In this document: positions 32,859 to 41,723 of the stretch, piece by piece | Numbering within the stretch: the stretch's first letter is position 1 | How the letters are laid out: every line of letters begins with the position of its first letter | Source: Nocardioides dongkuii | Lineage (GTDB): Bacteria; Actinomycetota; Actinomycetes; Propionibacteriales; Nocardioidaceae | Length of the DNA stretch: 64,000 bases | Direction: 5' to 3' | Assembly: GCF_014127485.1 (NCBI RefSeq) | Contig: NZ_CP059903.1 | Location: 4,143,845 to 4,207,844, forward strand | Translations under genes and position numbers: made by a program | Notes under the pieces: model-generated | Database searches by the model: none | Told to the model about the DNA's origin: nothing | Seen by the model: the letters and a program-made list of their open reading frames with translations, nothing else

Positions 32859-33914
32859 ATGAGCCTGACCCTCTCCGTCGACGGCGAGCGCTGGCGCGCG
32901 CACCTGCGCTCGGTCGCCGAGACCCACCCGGGCCTGGTGCCGGTGCTCAAGGGCAACGGCTACGGCTTCACCGTCGGCCGGCTCGCGCGGAAGTCCGGCT
33001 GGCTGGGCGTCGACACCGTCGCCGTCGGCACGTACGACGAGCTGCCGCACGTGGCCACCCGCTTCGACGGCGACCTGCTGGTGCTGACGCCGTGGCGGCC
33101 GTTCGGCGCCGCGCTCGAGGTCGACCCCGCGCTCGCCCGCCGGGTCGTGCACACCGTCGGCCGCACCCACGACCTCGCCGACCTGCTCGAGGCGCAGCCC
33201 GACGCCCGGTTCGTGCTGGAGCGGTTGACCAGCATGCAGCGGCACGGGCTCTCCGCCCGCGACCTGTGGGCCACGGGCCGGATGCTGCAGGACCACCCCG
33301 GCGTACGCCTCGAGGGCATCGCGCTGCACCTCCCGCTCGCGCAGGGCTCGCACCTGGGCGAGGTGGACCGGCTGATGAACGACGTCGTCGCCGCCGAGCT
33401 GCCCACCCACACCGTCTACGTCAGCCACCTCACCGACGCCGAGCTCGAGCAGCTGCGGGCGTCGTACGCCGACTACGAGATCCGGCCGCGGATCGGCACC
33501 TCGCTCTGGCTCGGCGCCCGCGACGCGCTGCGCGTGACCGCGACCGTGCTCGACGTCCACGAGGTGGAGCGCGGGGACTCCTTCGGCTACCGCAGCCGCA
33601 CCGCCCCGAAGTCCGGCCACCTGCTGGTCGTCAGCGGCGGCACCGCGCACGGCATCGGCCTCGAGGCGCCCACCGGCGACCAGGGCCTCCGCGCCCGCGC
33701 CGCCACCCTCGCGCGCGGCGGCCTGGACGCGGTCGGCTTCGTGCGCTCGCCGTTCTCGATCGACGGCAAGCAGCGGCTCTTCGCCGAGCCCCCGCACATG
33801 CAGGCCTCGATGCTGTTCCTGCCCTCCGGCGCCCGCGTGCCCGAGGTGGGCGAGCAGGTCGACGTCCGGGTCCGCTACACCGCCACCGCCTTCGACCGGG
33901 TCGTCATCAGCTGA
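32859..33914 (+). CDS. Alanine racemase-like PLP protein
   Basis: 351 residues. VPVLKGNGYGFTVGRLARK is the alanine racemase PLP-lysine motif (normally KANAYGHG), followed by a TIM-barrel-like region (VDTVAVGTYDELPHVAT, LVLTPWRPFGA, RFVLERLTSMQRHGLSA). The C-terminal half (DSFGYRSRTAPKSGHLLVVS) is beta-rich as in the racemase fold. It is shorter and more divergent than normal Alr. It may be a racemase or an epimerase for the residue used by the adjacent FemX-like enzyme. Start ATG at 32859. Confidence 0.75.
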   Translation: MSLTLSVDGERWRAHLRSVAETHPGLVPVLKGNGYGFTVGRLARKSGWLGVDTVAVGTYDELPHVATRFDGDLLVLTPWRPFGAALEVDPALARRVVHTVGRTHDLADLLEAQPDARFVLERLTSMQRHGLSARDLWATGRMLQDHPGVRLEGIALHLPLAQGSHLGEVDRLMNDVVAAELPTHTVYVSHLTDAELEQLRASYADYEIRPRIGTSLWLGARDALRVTATVLDVHEVERGDSFGYRSRTAPKSGHLLVVSGGTAHGIGLEAPTGDQGLRARAATLARGGLDAVGFVRSPFSIDGKQRLFAEPPHMQASMLFLPSGARVPEVGEQVDVRVRYTATAFDRVVIS

Positions 33915-33923
33915 CCCCCCGTC

Positions 33924-33950
33924 CGTCGAGTTGGGCCCTCCTCACCCTCC
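33924..33950. repeat. Inverted fragment of dispersed repeat / terminator arm
   Basis: cgagttgggcc at 33927-33937 pairs with ggcccaactcg at 33985-33995. Together with the next entry this may form a hairpin between the convergent racemase-like and GT87 genes and act as terminator. Confidence 0.5.
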
Positions 33951-33974
33951 AATCGGGCCTTTCTCACGCCCGGT

Positions 33975-34020
33975 GCGTCAGGACGGCCCAACTCGAGCGG
34001 GAGTTCGGCCCAACTCAACG
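33975..34020. repeat. Dispersed 46-bp repeat, copy B
   Basis: Gap-free match to 26032-26077 (38 of 46 identical). It overlaps the last 43 bases of the GT87 gene, whose stop codon falls inside it, so the last residues of that protein are made from the repeat. Confidence 0.7.
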
Positions 34021-35396
34021 ACGGCGTCGTCGATCCGCACGGGGTCGTGGCGGGGCACCAGGACGTCGCGGACCACCAGGGCGATGAGGAACAGCTCGCC
34101 GGCGACCCGGACCAGGATCGCCAGCCAGTAGAAGCCGGCGTCGCCGCCGCCCCCGGGCGCGAGGTAGCCGCCGAGGTACCACCAGACCGCCGCGAAGTAG
34201 AGGACCTCGCTGCCCTGCCAGACCAGCTGGTCGCGCCAGCGGGGGCGGGCCAGCACGGCCAGCGGCAGCAGCCACAGCACGTACTGCGGTGAGTAGACCT
34301 TGTTGACCAGCAGGAACCCGGCCACGATCAGGAAGCCGAGCTGGGCCAGCCGCGGCGTCTTCGGTGCGAGCACCCCGAGCACGAACACGCCGACGCACCA
34401 GGCGCCGAAGAGCAGCCAGGACCAGGTGTTCACCGTCGAGGCGTCGATCGCTGTGTCGGTCGCCTGCGCGACGACCAGCCACAGCGAGCCGAGGTCGGGG
34501 CCCCGCTCGGAGTTGAAGGTCCAGAAGACCTTCCACTCCTCGGGCCCGGAGAGGTACGCCGGGGCGTTGGCCAGCAGCCAGGCGCCGGCCGCGGCGGCGG
34601 TCGTGACCAGGAAGTCGCGCACCCGCTTGTCGCAGACGCAGACCACCAGCACCGCGCCGAGCAGGAACAGCGGGTAGAGCTTGGTCGCGGTGCCGAGCCC
34701 GATCAGCACCCCGGTGAGGACCGGCCGGCCCCGGGCCCACGCCCAGACCGCCCCCGCCACGAACACGACCGCGAGCAGGTCCCAGTTGACCAGCGCGGTG
34801 AGCGCCAGCGCCGGCGAGGCCGCGAACATCGCGGCGTCCCACGGGCGCCGCCGGTCCACGCCGGCCAGGAACCACGCGGTCAGGAGCGTCGCGAGGGCCA
34901 GCCCGACGGCGCTCAGGACCACGAACCAGCGGATCTCGCCCTGCACCTCCTCGTCCCCGAACAGCTCGCTGACGGGCCGGGTGAACCGCTCGGCGAGGTC
35001 GGGCGACCCGGTCAGCAGGTGCGTCGCCCACGCCGTCCCGTAGGCGACGTAGGAGATGCCGACCGGGTACTCCATCACCTCGTACCGGCCGCGCACCTCG
35101 GCGTCGTCGTCGTAGGGCCAGGCCAGCTCGACGAACCCCCGCCCGGTGTAGAGGTAGGGCAGGTCGGAGTAGCACATCTGGGAGTAGCGCTGCTGCCCGT
35201 CGCTCCAGGTGTCCTCGTAGCAGGGGGACTTCTGCACCATGCCCAGCGCGAAGGCCAGGGCGGCGAGCGCGAGCACGACCCGGACCGGGGTCCACCACGG
35301 GTGCCGGCCGGCACGCGACCCGACCGGGCCCCCCACCCCGGCGCTCACGGCGGCGACCACGGGGTCGCTGCGGGTGGGGTGGACCCGGTCGGTCAC
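33978..35396 (-). CDS. GT87 (DUF2029) family membrane mannosyltransferase-like protein
   Basis: 472 residues with about ten hydrophobic helices. PCYEDTWSDGQQRYSQMCYS and the helical body (AAMFAASPALALTALVNWDL, LIGLGTATKLYPLFLLGAVL, NTWSWLLFGAWCVGVFV, LLVNKVYSPQYVLWLLPLAV) match the GT87 polyprenyl-phosphate-mannose-dependent transferases. In mycobacteria a related gene also lies next to ponA1. The GTG at 35396 overlaps the PBP stop (GTGA). It should use a lipid-linked mannose donor outside the membrane; the acceptor is unknown. Its C-terminal 14 residues lie in a dispersed repeat. Confidence 0.83.
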   Translation of the reverse strand: MTDRVHPTRSDPVVAAVSAGVGGPVGSRAGRHPWWTPVRVVLALAALAFALGMVQKSPCYEDTWSDGQQRYSQMCYSDLPYLYTGRGFVELAWPYDDDAEVRGRYEVMEYPVGISYVAYGTAWATHLLTGSPDLAERFTRPVSELFGDEEVQGEIRWFVVLSAVGLALATLLTAWFLAGVDRRRPWDAAMFAASPALALTALVNWDLLAVVFVAGAVWAWARGRPVLTGVLIGLGTATKLYPLFLLGAVLVVCVCDKRVRDFLVTTAAAAGAWLLANAPAYLSGPEEWKVFWTFNSERGPDLGSLWLVVAQATDTAIDASTVNTWSWLLFGAWCVGVFVLGVLAPKTPRLAQLGFLIVAGFLLVNKVYSPQYVLWLLPLAVLARPRWRDQLVWQGSEVLYFAAVWWYLGGYLAPGGGGDAGFYWLAILVRVAGELFLIALVVRDVLVPRHDPVRIDDAVVELGRTPARVGPS

Positions 35397-37651
35397 CGGC
35401 GGAGACCGCCCGGCGGGGCCGACGTCGGGCCCGTCGGGCTGGGGGTCGGCGTCGGCGTCGGGGTGGGCGTCGGGGTGGGCGTCGGAGTCGGCGTTGGAGT
35501 CGGCTGCGGCGAGGGCGGCGGCGACTGGGAGGGCTCCTTCGTCGGCTCCTTCGTCGGCTCCGGGCTCGGGTTCGGGTTGTTCGGCGGGTTCCGCGTCGGC
35601 TTCGGCTGCTGCGTGGGCGACGGCGGCGGGACGTACGGCGCGTGCCCGTCCGAGGGCGCCTCGCCGTCGACGTACACCGGGTCGGGCAGGTCGAGCACCT
35701 CGAGGCCCTCCAGCGCCTGGCGCATCACGGCGGTCCAGGTCTGCGCGGGGTAGGTGCCGCCGAAGAACTCCGGCAGGAAGCCGTCGAGCGGCTCGGCGCC
35801 CTTGCCGCGCACGTAGACGACCGAGGTCGCCAGCTGCGGGGTGAAGCCGGAGAACCAGGACGACACCACGTCGCCCTTGTCGTTGGTCGAGGTGCCGGTC
35901 TTGCCGGCGGCCGGCCGCTCCAGCGCCATCGCCCGCGAGCCGGTGCCCTCGGGGGAGATGACCTGCTCCATCGCGTAGGAGACGTCGGCGGCGATGTCCT
36001 CGTCGAGGACCCGCTTCTCCTTGACCCGGTGGGTGTAGACGGTCTCGCCGTCCTTGTCGACGATCTTCTCGATCAGGTACGGCTCGGTGTAGACGCCGCC
36101 GTTGGCGATCGTCGCGTAGGCGTTGGCCATGTTGAGCGGGCTGACGGTCGCGCTGCCGAGGGCGACGCCGACCTGCGGCTCCAGGCCGGGCGTCGAGCTC
36201 GGGAAGCCCGGCGCCTTGCGGTACGGCGCCTCCCGCGGCGGGATGCCCATCGCGTTCATCGTCTTGACGACCTTCTCGGGGCCGCCCGGGATGGAGTTGG
36301 TCAGGTCGATGAACGCGGTGTTGACGGAGTTCTGGGTCGCGGTGATCAGGTTGACCGGGCCGTAGTCCTCGTTGCCCTGGTTCTCGAAGGGCGTGTCGCC
36401 GATCGTCAGCGGGCTGTTCCCGTCGAAGGTGTCGCGCAGCGAGAAGCCCTCCTCGAGGCCCGCGGCGAGCGCGAACGGCTTGAGGATCGAGCCGGCCTGG
36501 CCACCCGCGACCGCCCAGTTGATCTGCGACTGCAGGTAGTCCTGGCCGCCGTAGAAGCCCCGGACCGCGCCGGTGCCGGGCTCGACGCTCGCGACGCCGA
36601 CGTGCAACTCCTTGTCGCCGAAGCCTTCCGGCCGGCCCTCGACGACCCCGGCCTCCGCCGCGGCCATCGCCTTCGGCGTCAGCGTGGTGGTCACCTTGAG
36701 GCCCTGGCCGACGACCTCGTCCTCCTCGTAGCCGAGGCGGGCGAGCTCCTTCTTCACCATGGTGAGCATGTGGCCGGCCTGGCCGCCGTTGGTGCTCTCC
36801 TCCGGGATCTCGGGGAACTCCGGAAGCCGCTTGGCCGCCCGCGGCGCCTTGTCGGCGTACAGGTCGGGCTCCATCTCGGCCATCCCCTCGAGGATGCTGG
36901 CGTAGCCGGCCTTGAGCTCGCGGCGCGCCTTCTTGCCGTTCGCCGGGTCGTACGCCGAGGGGTTGTTCAGCACCCGGGCGAGCACGACCGACTCGCGCAG
37001 GTCCAGCTCGGAGGCGGGCTTCATGAAGTACGCCTTCGCGGCGGCCTCGACGCCGTACGCGCCGCGGCCGAAGTAGATGGTGTTGAGGTAGCCCTGGAGG
37101 ATCTCCTCCTTGCTCTGCTGGCGGTGGATCTTCAGCGAGAGGATGGCTTCCTTGACCTTGCGCGTGTAGGAGCGCTCCTGGGTCAGGTAGAGGATCTTCA
37201 CGTACTGCTGGGTGATCGTGGACGCGCCCTGGGTGGTGCCCCCGGAGGCGTTGCTGAACGCCGCGCGCATGATGCCCTTGGGGTCGAGCCCCCGGTCGGA
37301 CCAGAAGGAGCGGTTCTCCGCCGCGACGACCGCGTCCTGGAGGTGCTGGGGCATCTCGTCGAGGGAGATCGAGGTCCGGTCCTGCTCGGCGAGCTTGCCG
37401 AGGTCGGTCTTGCCGTCGGCGTAGTAGACGAAGGTCGTCTCGGTCTGGAAGTCCTCGTTGGGGTCCGGGACGTCGATGACCTGGTAGAGCGCGACGAAGG
37501 TACCGACCCCCAGCAGCGTCACGACCAGACCGGCGATACCGATCCACTTCGCAAAGCGTCCCAGCTTCTGCTTGCGGGTGCGGGGTGCCGTCGGCTTCCT
37601 GGCCGGCGGCCGCTTCACGGCGGGGCCCTCAGCCCTGCGCTTGGCTGCCAA
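35393..37651 (-). CDS. ponA: Bifunctional class A penicillin-binding protein
   Basis: 752 residues. A basic N-terminus precedes a membrane anchor (IGIAGLVVTLLGVGTFVALY). The transglycosylase domain has VVAAENRSFWSDRGLDPKG and GGTTQGASTITQQYVKILYL. The transpeptidase domain has SILK in GGQAGSILKPFALAAGL (active Ser), SVN in ATQNSVNTAFIDL and KTGT in AAGKTGTSTNDKGDV. The last 90 residues are rich in Pro, Thr, Ser and Glu with long PT repeats, probably spanning the wall. It polymerises and crosslinks peptidoglycan outside the membrane. I chose the TTG at 37651 (AGGAG eight bases upstream); a GTG at 37618 is the alternative. Confidence 0.92.
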   Translation of the reverse strand: MAAKRRAEGPAVKRPPARKPTAPRTRKQKLGRFAKWIGIAGLVVTLLGVGTFVALYQVIDVPDPNEDFQTETTFVYYADGKTDLGKLAEQDRTSISLDEMPQHLQDAVVAAENRSFWSDRGLDPKGIMRAAFSNASGGTTQGASTITQQYVKILYLTQERSYTRKVKEAILSLKIHRQQSKEEILQGYLNTIYFGRGAYGVEAAAKAYFMKPASELDLRESVVLARVLNNPSAYDPANGKKARRELKAGYASILEGMAEMEPDLYADKAPRAAKRLPEFPEIPEESTNGGQAGHMLTMVKKELARLGYEEDEVVGQGLKVTTTLTPKAMAAAEAGVVEGRPEGFGDKELHVGVASVEPGTGAVRGFYGGQDYLQSQINWAVAGGQAGSILKPFALAAGLEEGFSLRDTFDGNSPLTIGDTPFENQGNEDYGPVNLITATQNSVNTAFIDLTNSIPGGPEKVVKTMNAMGIPPREAPYRKAPGFPSSTPGLEPQVGVALGSATVSPLNMANAYATIANGGVYTEPYLIEKIVDKDGETVYTHRVKEKRVLDEDIAADVSYAMEQVISPEGTGSRAMALERPAAGKTGTSTNDKGDVVSSWFSGFTPQLATSVVYVRGKGAEPLDGFLPEFFGGTYPAQTWTAVMRQALEGLEVLDLPDPVYVDGEAPSDGHAPYVPPPSPTQQPKPTRNPPNNPNPSPEPTKEPTKEPSQSPPPSPQPTPTPTPTPTPTPTPTPTPTPSPTGPTSAPPGGLRR

Positions 37652-37812
37652 TCGTCCATCTCCTGCGTCGGGGGGTCCGCGACCGGGGGTCCGGGCGCAC
37701 AACTCACCAGGGTACGCACCAGGCACAGCGCCGGGGCAGAAGTCGTCGTCCCCCCGGGGAGCGGGTGCCCCACCTCACGACCGATGCGACGAGGATTCAC
37801 GTCGGCCAGATA

Positions 37813-37825
37813 TATCGCTACGATA
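37813..37825. promoter_or_regulatory. Palindrome before padR, candidate operator
   Basis: tatcg-cta-cgata is a perfect 5-3-5 palindrome ending seven bases before the padR GTG. It lies in an AT-rich patch (atatatcgctacgatag). PadR proteins often control themselves, so this may be its operator or part of its promoter. Confidence 0.45.
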
Positions 37826-37831
37826 GGTCGC

Positions 37832-38410
37832 GTGACACGTCGTGCGGAGACCATCGAGCTCGCAGTCCTCGGACTGCTGCACGAGGGACCCATGCACGGC
37901 TACGAGCTGCGCAAGCGGCTCAACCTGATGCTCGGCTGGGGCCGGGTGCTGTCCTACGGGTCGCTCTACCCGACCCTGAAGAAGATGCTGCGGGGCTCCC
38001 TCATCGAGGAGACCACCGCCACGGTGACGCCGGTGACCCGGCGGCCGCGCATCGTCTACCAGGTCACCGAGGCCGGCACCCGCGAGTTCGAGCGGCTGAT
38101 GTCGGAGGTCGGCCCTGCCGCGTGGGAGGACGACAACTTCGACATCCGGTTCGCCTTCTTCGGGCGCACCGACATGGAGATCCGGCTGCGCGTCCTCGAA
38201 GGCCGCCGGATCCGCCTGCAGGAACGGCTCGACCGCGTGCAGCGCGAGCTGTCGATGACGGAGAAGGAGGTCGACCGCTACGCCGCCGAGCTGCAGCGGC
38301 ACGGCGTCGAGTCCGTCGAGCGTGAGGTGCGGTGGCTCTCCGACCTCATCAACGCCGAGCGCAGCAACGGCGCGCCCCCCGTGGCGCCGATCAGACCGGC
38401 TGAGCAGTAG
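37832..38410 (+). CDS. PadR-family transcriptional regulator
   Basis: 192 residues. The winged helix (ELAVLGLLHEGPMHGYELRK then SYGSLYPTLKKMLRGSLIEE and RIVYQVTEAGTREFERLM) is followed by a C-terminal helical dimer domain (RLQERLDRVQRELSMTEKEV). Start GTG at 37832. PadR next to ino1 and the PBP is a common actinobacterial order. It lies 53 bp upstream of ino1 and may control it, or respond to envelope stress; the ligand is unknown. Confidence 0.93.
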   Translation: MTRRAETIELAVLGLLHEGPMHGYELRKRLNLMLGWGRVLSYGSLYPTLKKMLRGSLIEETTATVTPVTRRPRIVYQVTEAGTREFERLMSEVGPAAWEDDNFDIRFAFFGRTDMEIRLRVLEGRRIRLQERLDRVQRELSMTEKEVDRYAAELQRHGVESVEREVRWLSDLINAERSNGAPPVAPIRPAEQ

Positions 38411-38463
38411 CACCCAGCACCGCAGCACCACAGACCTGATTTCGTGACCAGGAAGGAAACCCG

Positions 38464-39549
38464 ATGGGTTCGGTTCGTGTAGCAATTGTGGGGGTCGGCA
38501 ACTGCGCCAGCTCCCTCGTCCAGGGCGTCGAGTACTACAAGGACGCCGACCCGTCGGGCACCGTCCCCGGTCTCATGCACGTCGCCTTCGGCGAGTACCA
38601 CGTCAAGGACGTGGAGTTCGTGCTGGCGCTGGACGTCGATGACCTCAAGGTCGGCAAGGACCTCTCCGAGGCCATCAACGCCTCGCAGAACAACACCATC
38701 AAGATCGCCGACGTCCCGACGCTCGGCGTCGAGGTCAAGCGCGGCCCGACCCTCGACGGTCTCGGCAAGTACTACCGCCAGACCATCGACGAGTCGAGCG
38801 CCGAGCCGATCGACGTCGTCCAGGCGCTCAAGGACGCCCAGGTCGACGTGATGGTGTCCTACCTCCCGGTGGGCTCCGAGGAGGCCGACAAGTTCTACGC
38901 CCAGTGCGCCATCGACGCCGGCGTCGGCTTCGTCAACGCGCTGCCCGTCTTCATCGCCTCCGACCCCGTGTGGGCCAAGAAGTTCGAGGACGCCGGCGTC
39001 CCGATCGTCGGCGACGACATCAAGTCCCAGGTCGGCGCCACCATCACCCACCGGGTGATGGCCAAGCTGTTCGAGGACCGCGGCGTCACGCTGGACCGCA
39101 CCTACCAGCTCAACGTCGGCGGCAACATGGACTTCAAGAACATGCTCGAGCGCGAGCGCCTGGAGTCCAAGAAGATCTCCAAGACCCAGGCGGTGACCTC
39201 CAACCTCACCGGCGAGCTGGCCGACAAGATCTCCGACCGCAACGTGCACATCGGCCCGTCGGACCACGTCGCGTGGCTCGACGACCGCAAGTGGGCCTAC
39301 GTCCGCCTCGAGGGACGCGCCTTCGGCGACGCCCCGCTGAACCTCGAGTACAAGCTCGAGGTCTGGGACTCCCCGAACTCCGCCGGCATCATCATCGACG
39401 CGATCCGCGCCGCGAAGATCGCCAAGGACCGGGGCCTCGGCGGCCCGATCATCTCCGCCTCGTCCTACCTGATGAAGTCCCCGCCGGTGCAGCTGCCGGA
39501 CGACGAGGGCCGCCGCCGCGTCGAGGCCTTCATCGCCGGCGACGAGTGA
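38464..39549 (+). CDS. ino1: Inositol-3-phosphate synthase
   Basis: 361 residues. The NAD-binding start SVRVAIVGVGNCASSLVQG, then DIKSQVGATITHRVMAKLF, YQLNVGGNMDFKNMLERE and SSYLMKSPPVQLPDDEGR are hallmarks of actinobacterial myo-inositol-1-phosphate synthase. It turns glucose 6-phosphate into inositol 3-phosphate, the base for mycothiol and phosphatidylinositol. ATG at 38464 with AGGAAGG upstream. A strong terminator follows. Uncertainty is minimal. Confidence 0.97.
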   Translation: MGSVRVAIVGVGNCASSLVQGVEYYKDADPSGTVPGLMHVAFGEYHVKDVEFVLALDVDDLKVGKDLSEAINASQNNTIKIADVPTLGVEVKRGPTLDGLGKYYRQTIDESSAEPIDVVQALKDAQVDVMVSYLPVGSEEADKFYAQCAIDAGVGFVNALPVFIASDPVWAKKFEDAGVPIVGDDIKSQVGATITHRVMAKLFEDRGVTLDRTYQLNVGGNMDFKNMLERERLESKKISKTQAVTSNLTGELADKISDRNVHIGPSDHVAWLDDRKWAYVRLEGRAFGDAPLNLEYKLEVWDSPNSAGIIIDAIRAAKIAKDRGLGGPIISASSYLMKSPPVQLPDDEGRRRVEAFIAGDE

Positions 39550-39582
39550 GACTGCCTCTCTCACGCTGAACCGCTGAACGCA

Positions 39583-39617
39583 CGACGACCCGCCCGGTCC
39601 CACCGGGCGGGTCGTCG
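39583..39617 (+). terminator. Intrinsic-type terminator after ino1
   Basis: A perfect 16-bp stem (39583-39598 with 39602-39617) has a three-base loop and is followed by gcatttcgg. It lies 34 bp after the ino1 stop. Confidence 0.9.
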
Positions 39618-39662
39618 GCATTTCGGCGCCGGTCCCACCACCGATGCCGCAGGATGGCGCCC

Positions 39663-41099
39663 ATGCGTTCGACCCCTGCCCGCGTCGCCCTGATCGCCCT
39701 GACGCTCTGCTGCCTGCTCACCGCCTGCTCCGGCTCCGACGACGACCCCGGCGAGGACGAGGGCACCGGGCCGACCGCCCTGACCGGCGGCGACGGGATC
39801 TTCCTGGCCAGCGCCTCGGGAGCCACCGAGCTCCCGGACGGCTGGACCGAGGAGGAGCTGCTCTTGGAGGGCACGGCGACGACGTACACCAGCACCAACG
39901 GCGCCCCGCGGGACGGCACCGTCGCGCTCGAGCCCGGGTCGGAGGCGCTCTTCGCCACCCGCGCCGTCGTCCGCCGCCCGCCGGCCGCCGACTTCAACGG
40001 CACCGTCCTGGTCGAGTGGCTCAACGTCAGCGGCGGCCTGGACGCCGACCCCGACTTCTCCTACCTGCGCGAGGAGATCCTCCGCGGCGGCTACGCCTGG
40101 GTCGGGGTCTCCGCCCAGCGGATCGGCATCGAGGGCGGCCCGGTCGCCGTCGGGATCCCCGCCGGCGACGCCGCCGGCGCCGGGAAGGGCCTCAAGGCCC
40201 TGGACCCCGAGCGGTACGGCGACCTGCTCCACCCCGGCGACGCGTTCTCCTACGACATCTACACCCAGGCCGCCGCGGCCGCCCGCGACGGCGCCCTGCT
40301 CGACGACCTCGAGCCCGAGCGGGTGCTGGCGGTCGGCGAGTCGCAGTCGGGCTTCGCGCTGACGACGTACGCCAACGGCGTCCAGCCGCTGACCGACGCC
40401 TTCGACGGCTTCCTGCTGCACAGCCGCGGCGGTGCCCAGGCGCCCCTCGGCGAGCCGGGGCAGGGCATCGACATCGCCTCGAGCATCCTCGGCGACCCGG
40501 TCACCGTGCGCACCGACCTGGAGGTGCCGGTGCTCACCCTGGAGACCGAGTCCGACGTGGTCGGGGTGCTCAACTACCTGCCCTCCCGGCAGCCCGACAC
40601 CGACACCTTCCGGCTGTGGGAGGTCGCCGGCACCGCGCACGCCGACCGGCACCTGCTCGGCGAGGTCGCCGACACCCTCGACTGCGGCGGGCCGATCAAC
40701 GACGGCCCGCACCACCTCGTCGCCAAGGCGGCGCTGCGCGCGCTCGACGCGTGGGTCCGCGACGGCTTCGCACCGCCGAAGGCCGAGCTGCTCGAGGTCG
40801 AGGACGGGGCCTACCGGCGCAGCCCGGACGGCATCGTCCTGGGCGGCATCCGCACCCCGCTGGTCGACGTGCCGGTCGACGTCCTCTCCGGGGAGCCGGC
40901 CAGCGACGAGCTGACCTGCCTGCTCTTCGGCTCCACCCGGCCGCTGCCGGACGCCCGCCTCGCGGCGTACGGCGACCGCGCGTCCTACCTGCGGCGGTTC
41001 GAGGCGTCCGCCGACGCGGCCGTGGCCGCGGGGTTCGTGCTCGCCGAGGACCGGGAGGCGCTGCTCGCCATGGCGCAGCCGGACCGGCTGCCCGAGTGA
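39663..41099 (+). CDS. Lipoprotein of the alpha/beta-hydrolase domain (PF20091-like) family
   Basis: 478 residues from the ATG at 39663 (ATG at 39654 is possible). A lipobox is clear: RVALIALTLCCLLTACSGS, with Cys as anchor. The hydrolase part contains VLVEWLNVSGGLDADPDFSY, GYAWVGVSAQRIGIEG, the nucleophile elbow AVGESQSGFAL and a late His region (EVAGTAHADRHLL). It should sit on the outer face of the membrane. Relatives are annotated as alpha/beta hydrolases without defined substrate. Confidence 0.85.
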   Translation: MRSTPARVALIALTLCCLLTACSGSDDDPGEDEGTGPTALTGGDGIFLASASGATELPDGWTEEELLLEGTATTYTSTNGAPRDGTVALEPGSEALFATRAVVRRPPAADFNGTVLVEWLNVSGGLDADPDFSYLREEILRGGYAWVGVSAQRIGIEGGPVAVGIPAGDAAGAGKGLKALDPERYGDLLHPGDAFSYDIYTQAAAAARDGALLDDLEPERVLAVGESQSGFALTTYANGVQPLTDAFDGFLLHSRGGAQAPLGEPGQGIDIASSILGDPVTVRTDLEVPVLTLETESDVVGVLNYLPSRQPDTDTFRLWEVAGTAHADRHLLGEVADTLDCGGPINDGPHHLVAKAALRALDAWVRDGFAPPKAELLEVEDGAYRRSPDGIVLGGIRTPLVDVPVDVLSGEPASDELTCLLFGSTRPLPDARLAAYGDRASYLRRFEASADAAVAAGFVLAEDREALLAMAQPDRLPE

Positions 41100-41114
41100 T
41101 CCCGGGCCGGGGGG

Positions 41115-41588
41115 TCAGCCCTCGAGCTCGGCCTTGATCCTCCGCAGCGTCTCCTGCATCCCGGCGCGCAGCTCCTCGGTGAAGGTGTCCACGCCGCCGA
41201 GCGCGACGCGGGTCAGCGCCAGCGACACCCCCGAGATGCCGTCGGGCGCCTCGCGGCGGTTGGTGAGCCGGGTGCCGCCGTCGGCGGTGGGCTCGAGGGT
41301 GAAGGACCAGATCGTCCGGTTCTCGATGACCCGGAACGCGAAGCGCACGTGCGGCTCGTAGGCGACCACCTTCGCCGTGGTCGGCCAGACGAGCGGGCCG
41401 CGGTGGTTGAGGTTGAGGAAGCGGGTCCCCACCCCGACCGGCCGGCGGACGACGGTCCGCAGCACCTGCGGGCTCCACTCCCGGGCCCGGGCGGGGTCGG
41501 ACACGAGCGACCACACGGCGGCCGGGGGCGCGGCGACCTCGATCGAGGCCTCGAGGTCGGTGACGGGGGCGGTGGCATCGCTGGGCAT
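41115..41588 (-). CDS. SRPBCC-family (polyketide cyclase-like) protein
   Basis: 157 residues from the ATG at 41588. LEASIEVAAPPAAVWSLVSD, then REWSPQVLRTVVRRPVGVG, RFAFRVIENRTIWSFTLEPT and GGTRLTNRREAPDG fit the SRPBCC/START-like helix-grip fold used for binding hydrophobic ligands. No catalytic residue can be named. It is convergent with the lipoprotein hydrolase (15 bp gap) and divergent from the propeller gene. Confidence 0.85.
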   Translation of the reverse strand: MPSDATAPVTDLEASIEVAAPPAAVWSLVSDPARAREWSPQVLRTVVRRPVGVGTRFLNLNHRGPLVWPTTAKVVAYEPHVRFAFRVIENRTIWSFTLEPTADGGTRLTNRREAPDGISGVSLALTRVALGGVDTFTEELRAGMQETLRRIKAELEG

Positions 41589-41723
41589 GCGCCGCACCCT
41601 AGTGGCCGCGCGGTGCCCCGCCGCCGGGCCCGCGTTTCCTGGACCGGTCGGCCGGGTAGGCACCGCAGCACGATCTCCCGCGCGCCGCACGGCGTCGCTG
41701 CGGGGTGCGGGCGAGGAGGCGAG

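Noticed and set aside
33978..37547. Continuous minus-strand frame of 1189 codons joining GT87 to upstream sequence
   Set aside because: Only the part from 35396 down is GT87; the rest is a shadow of the PBP gene in another frame.
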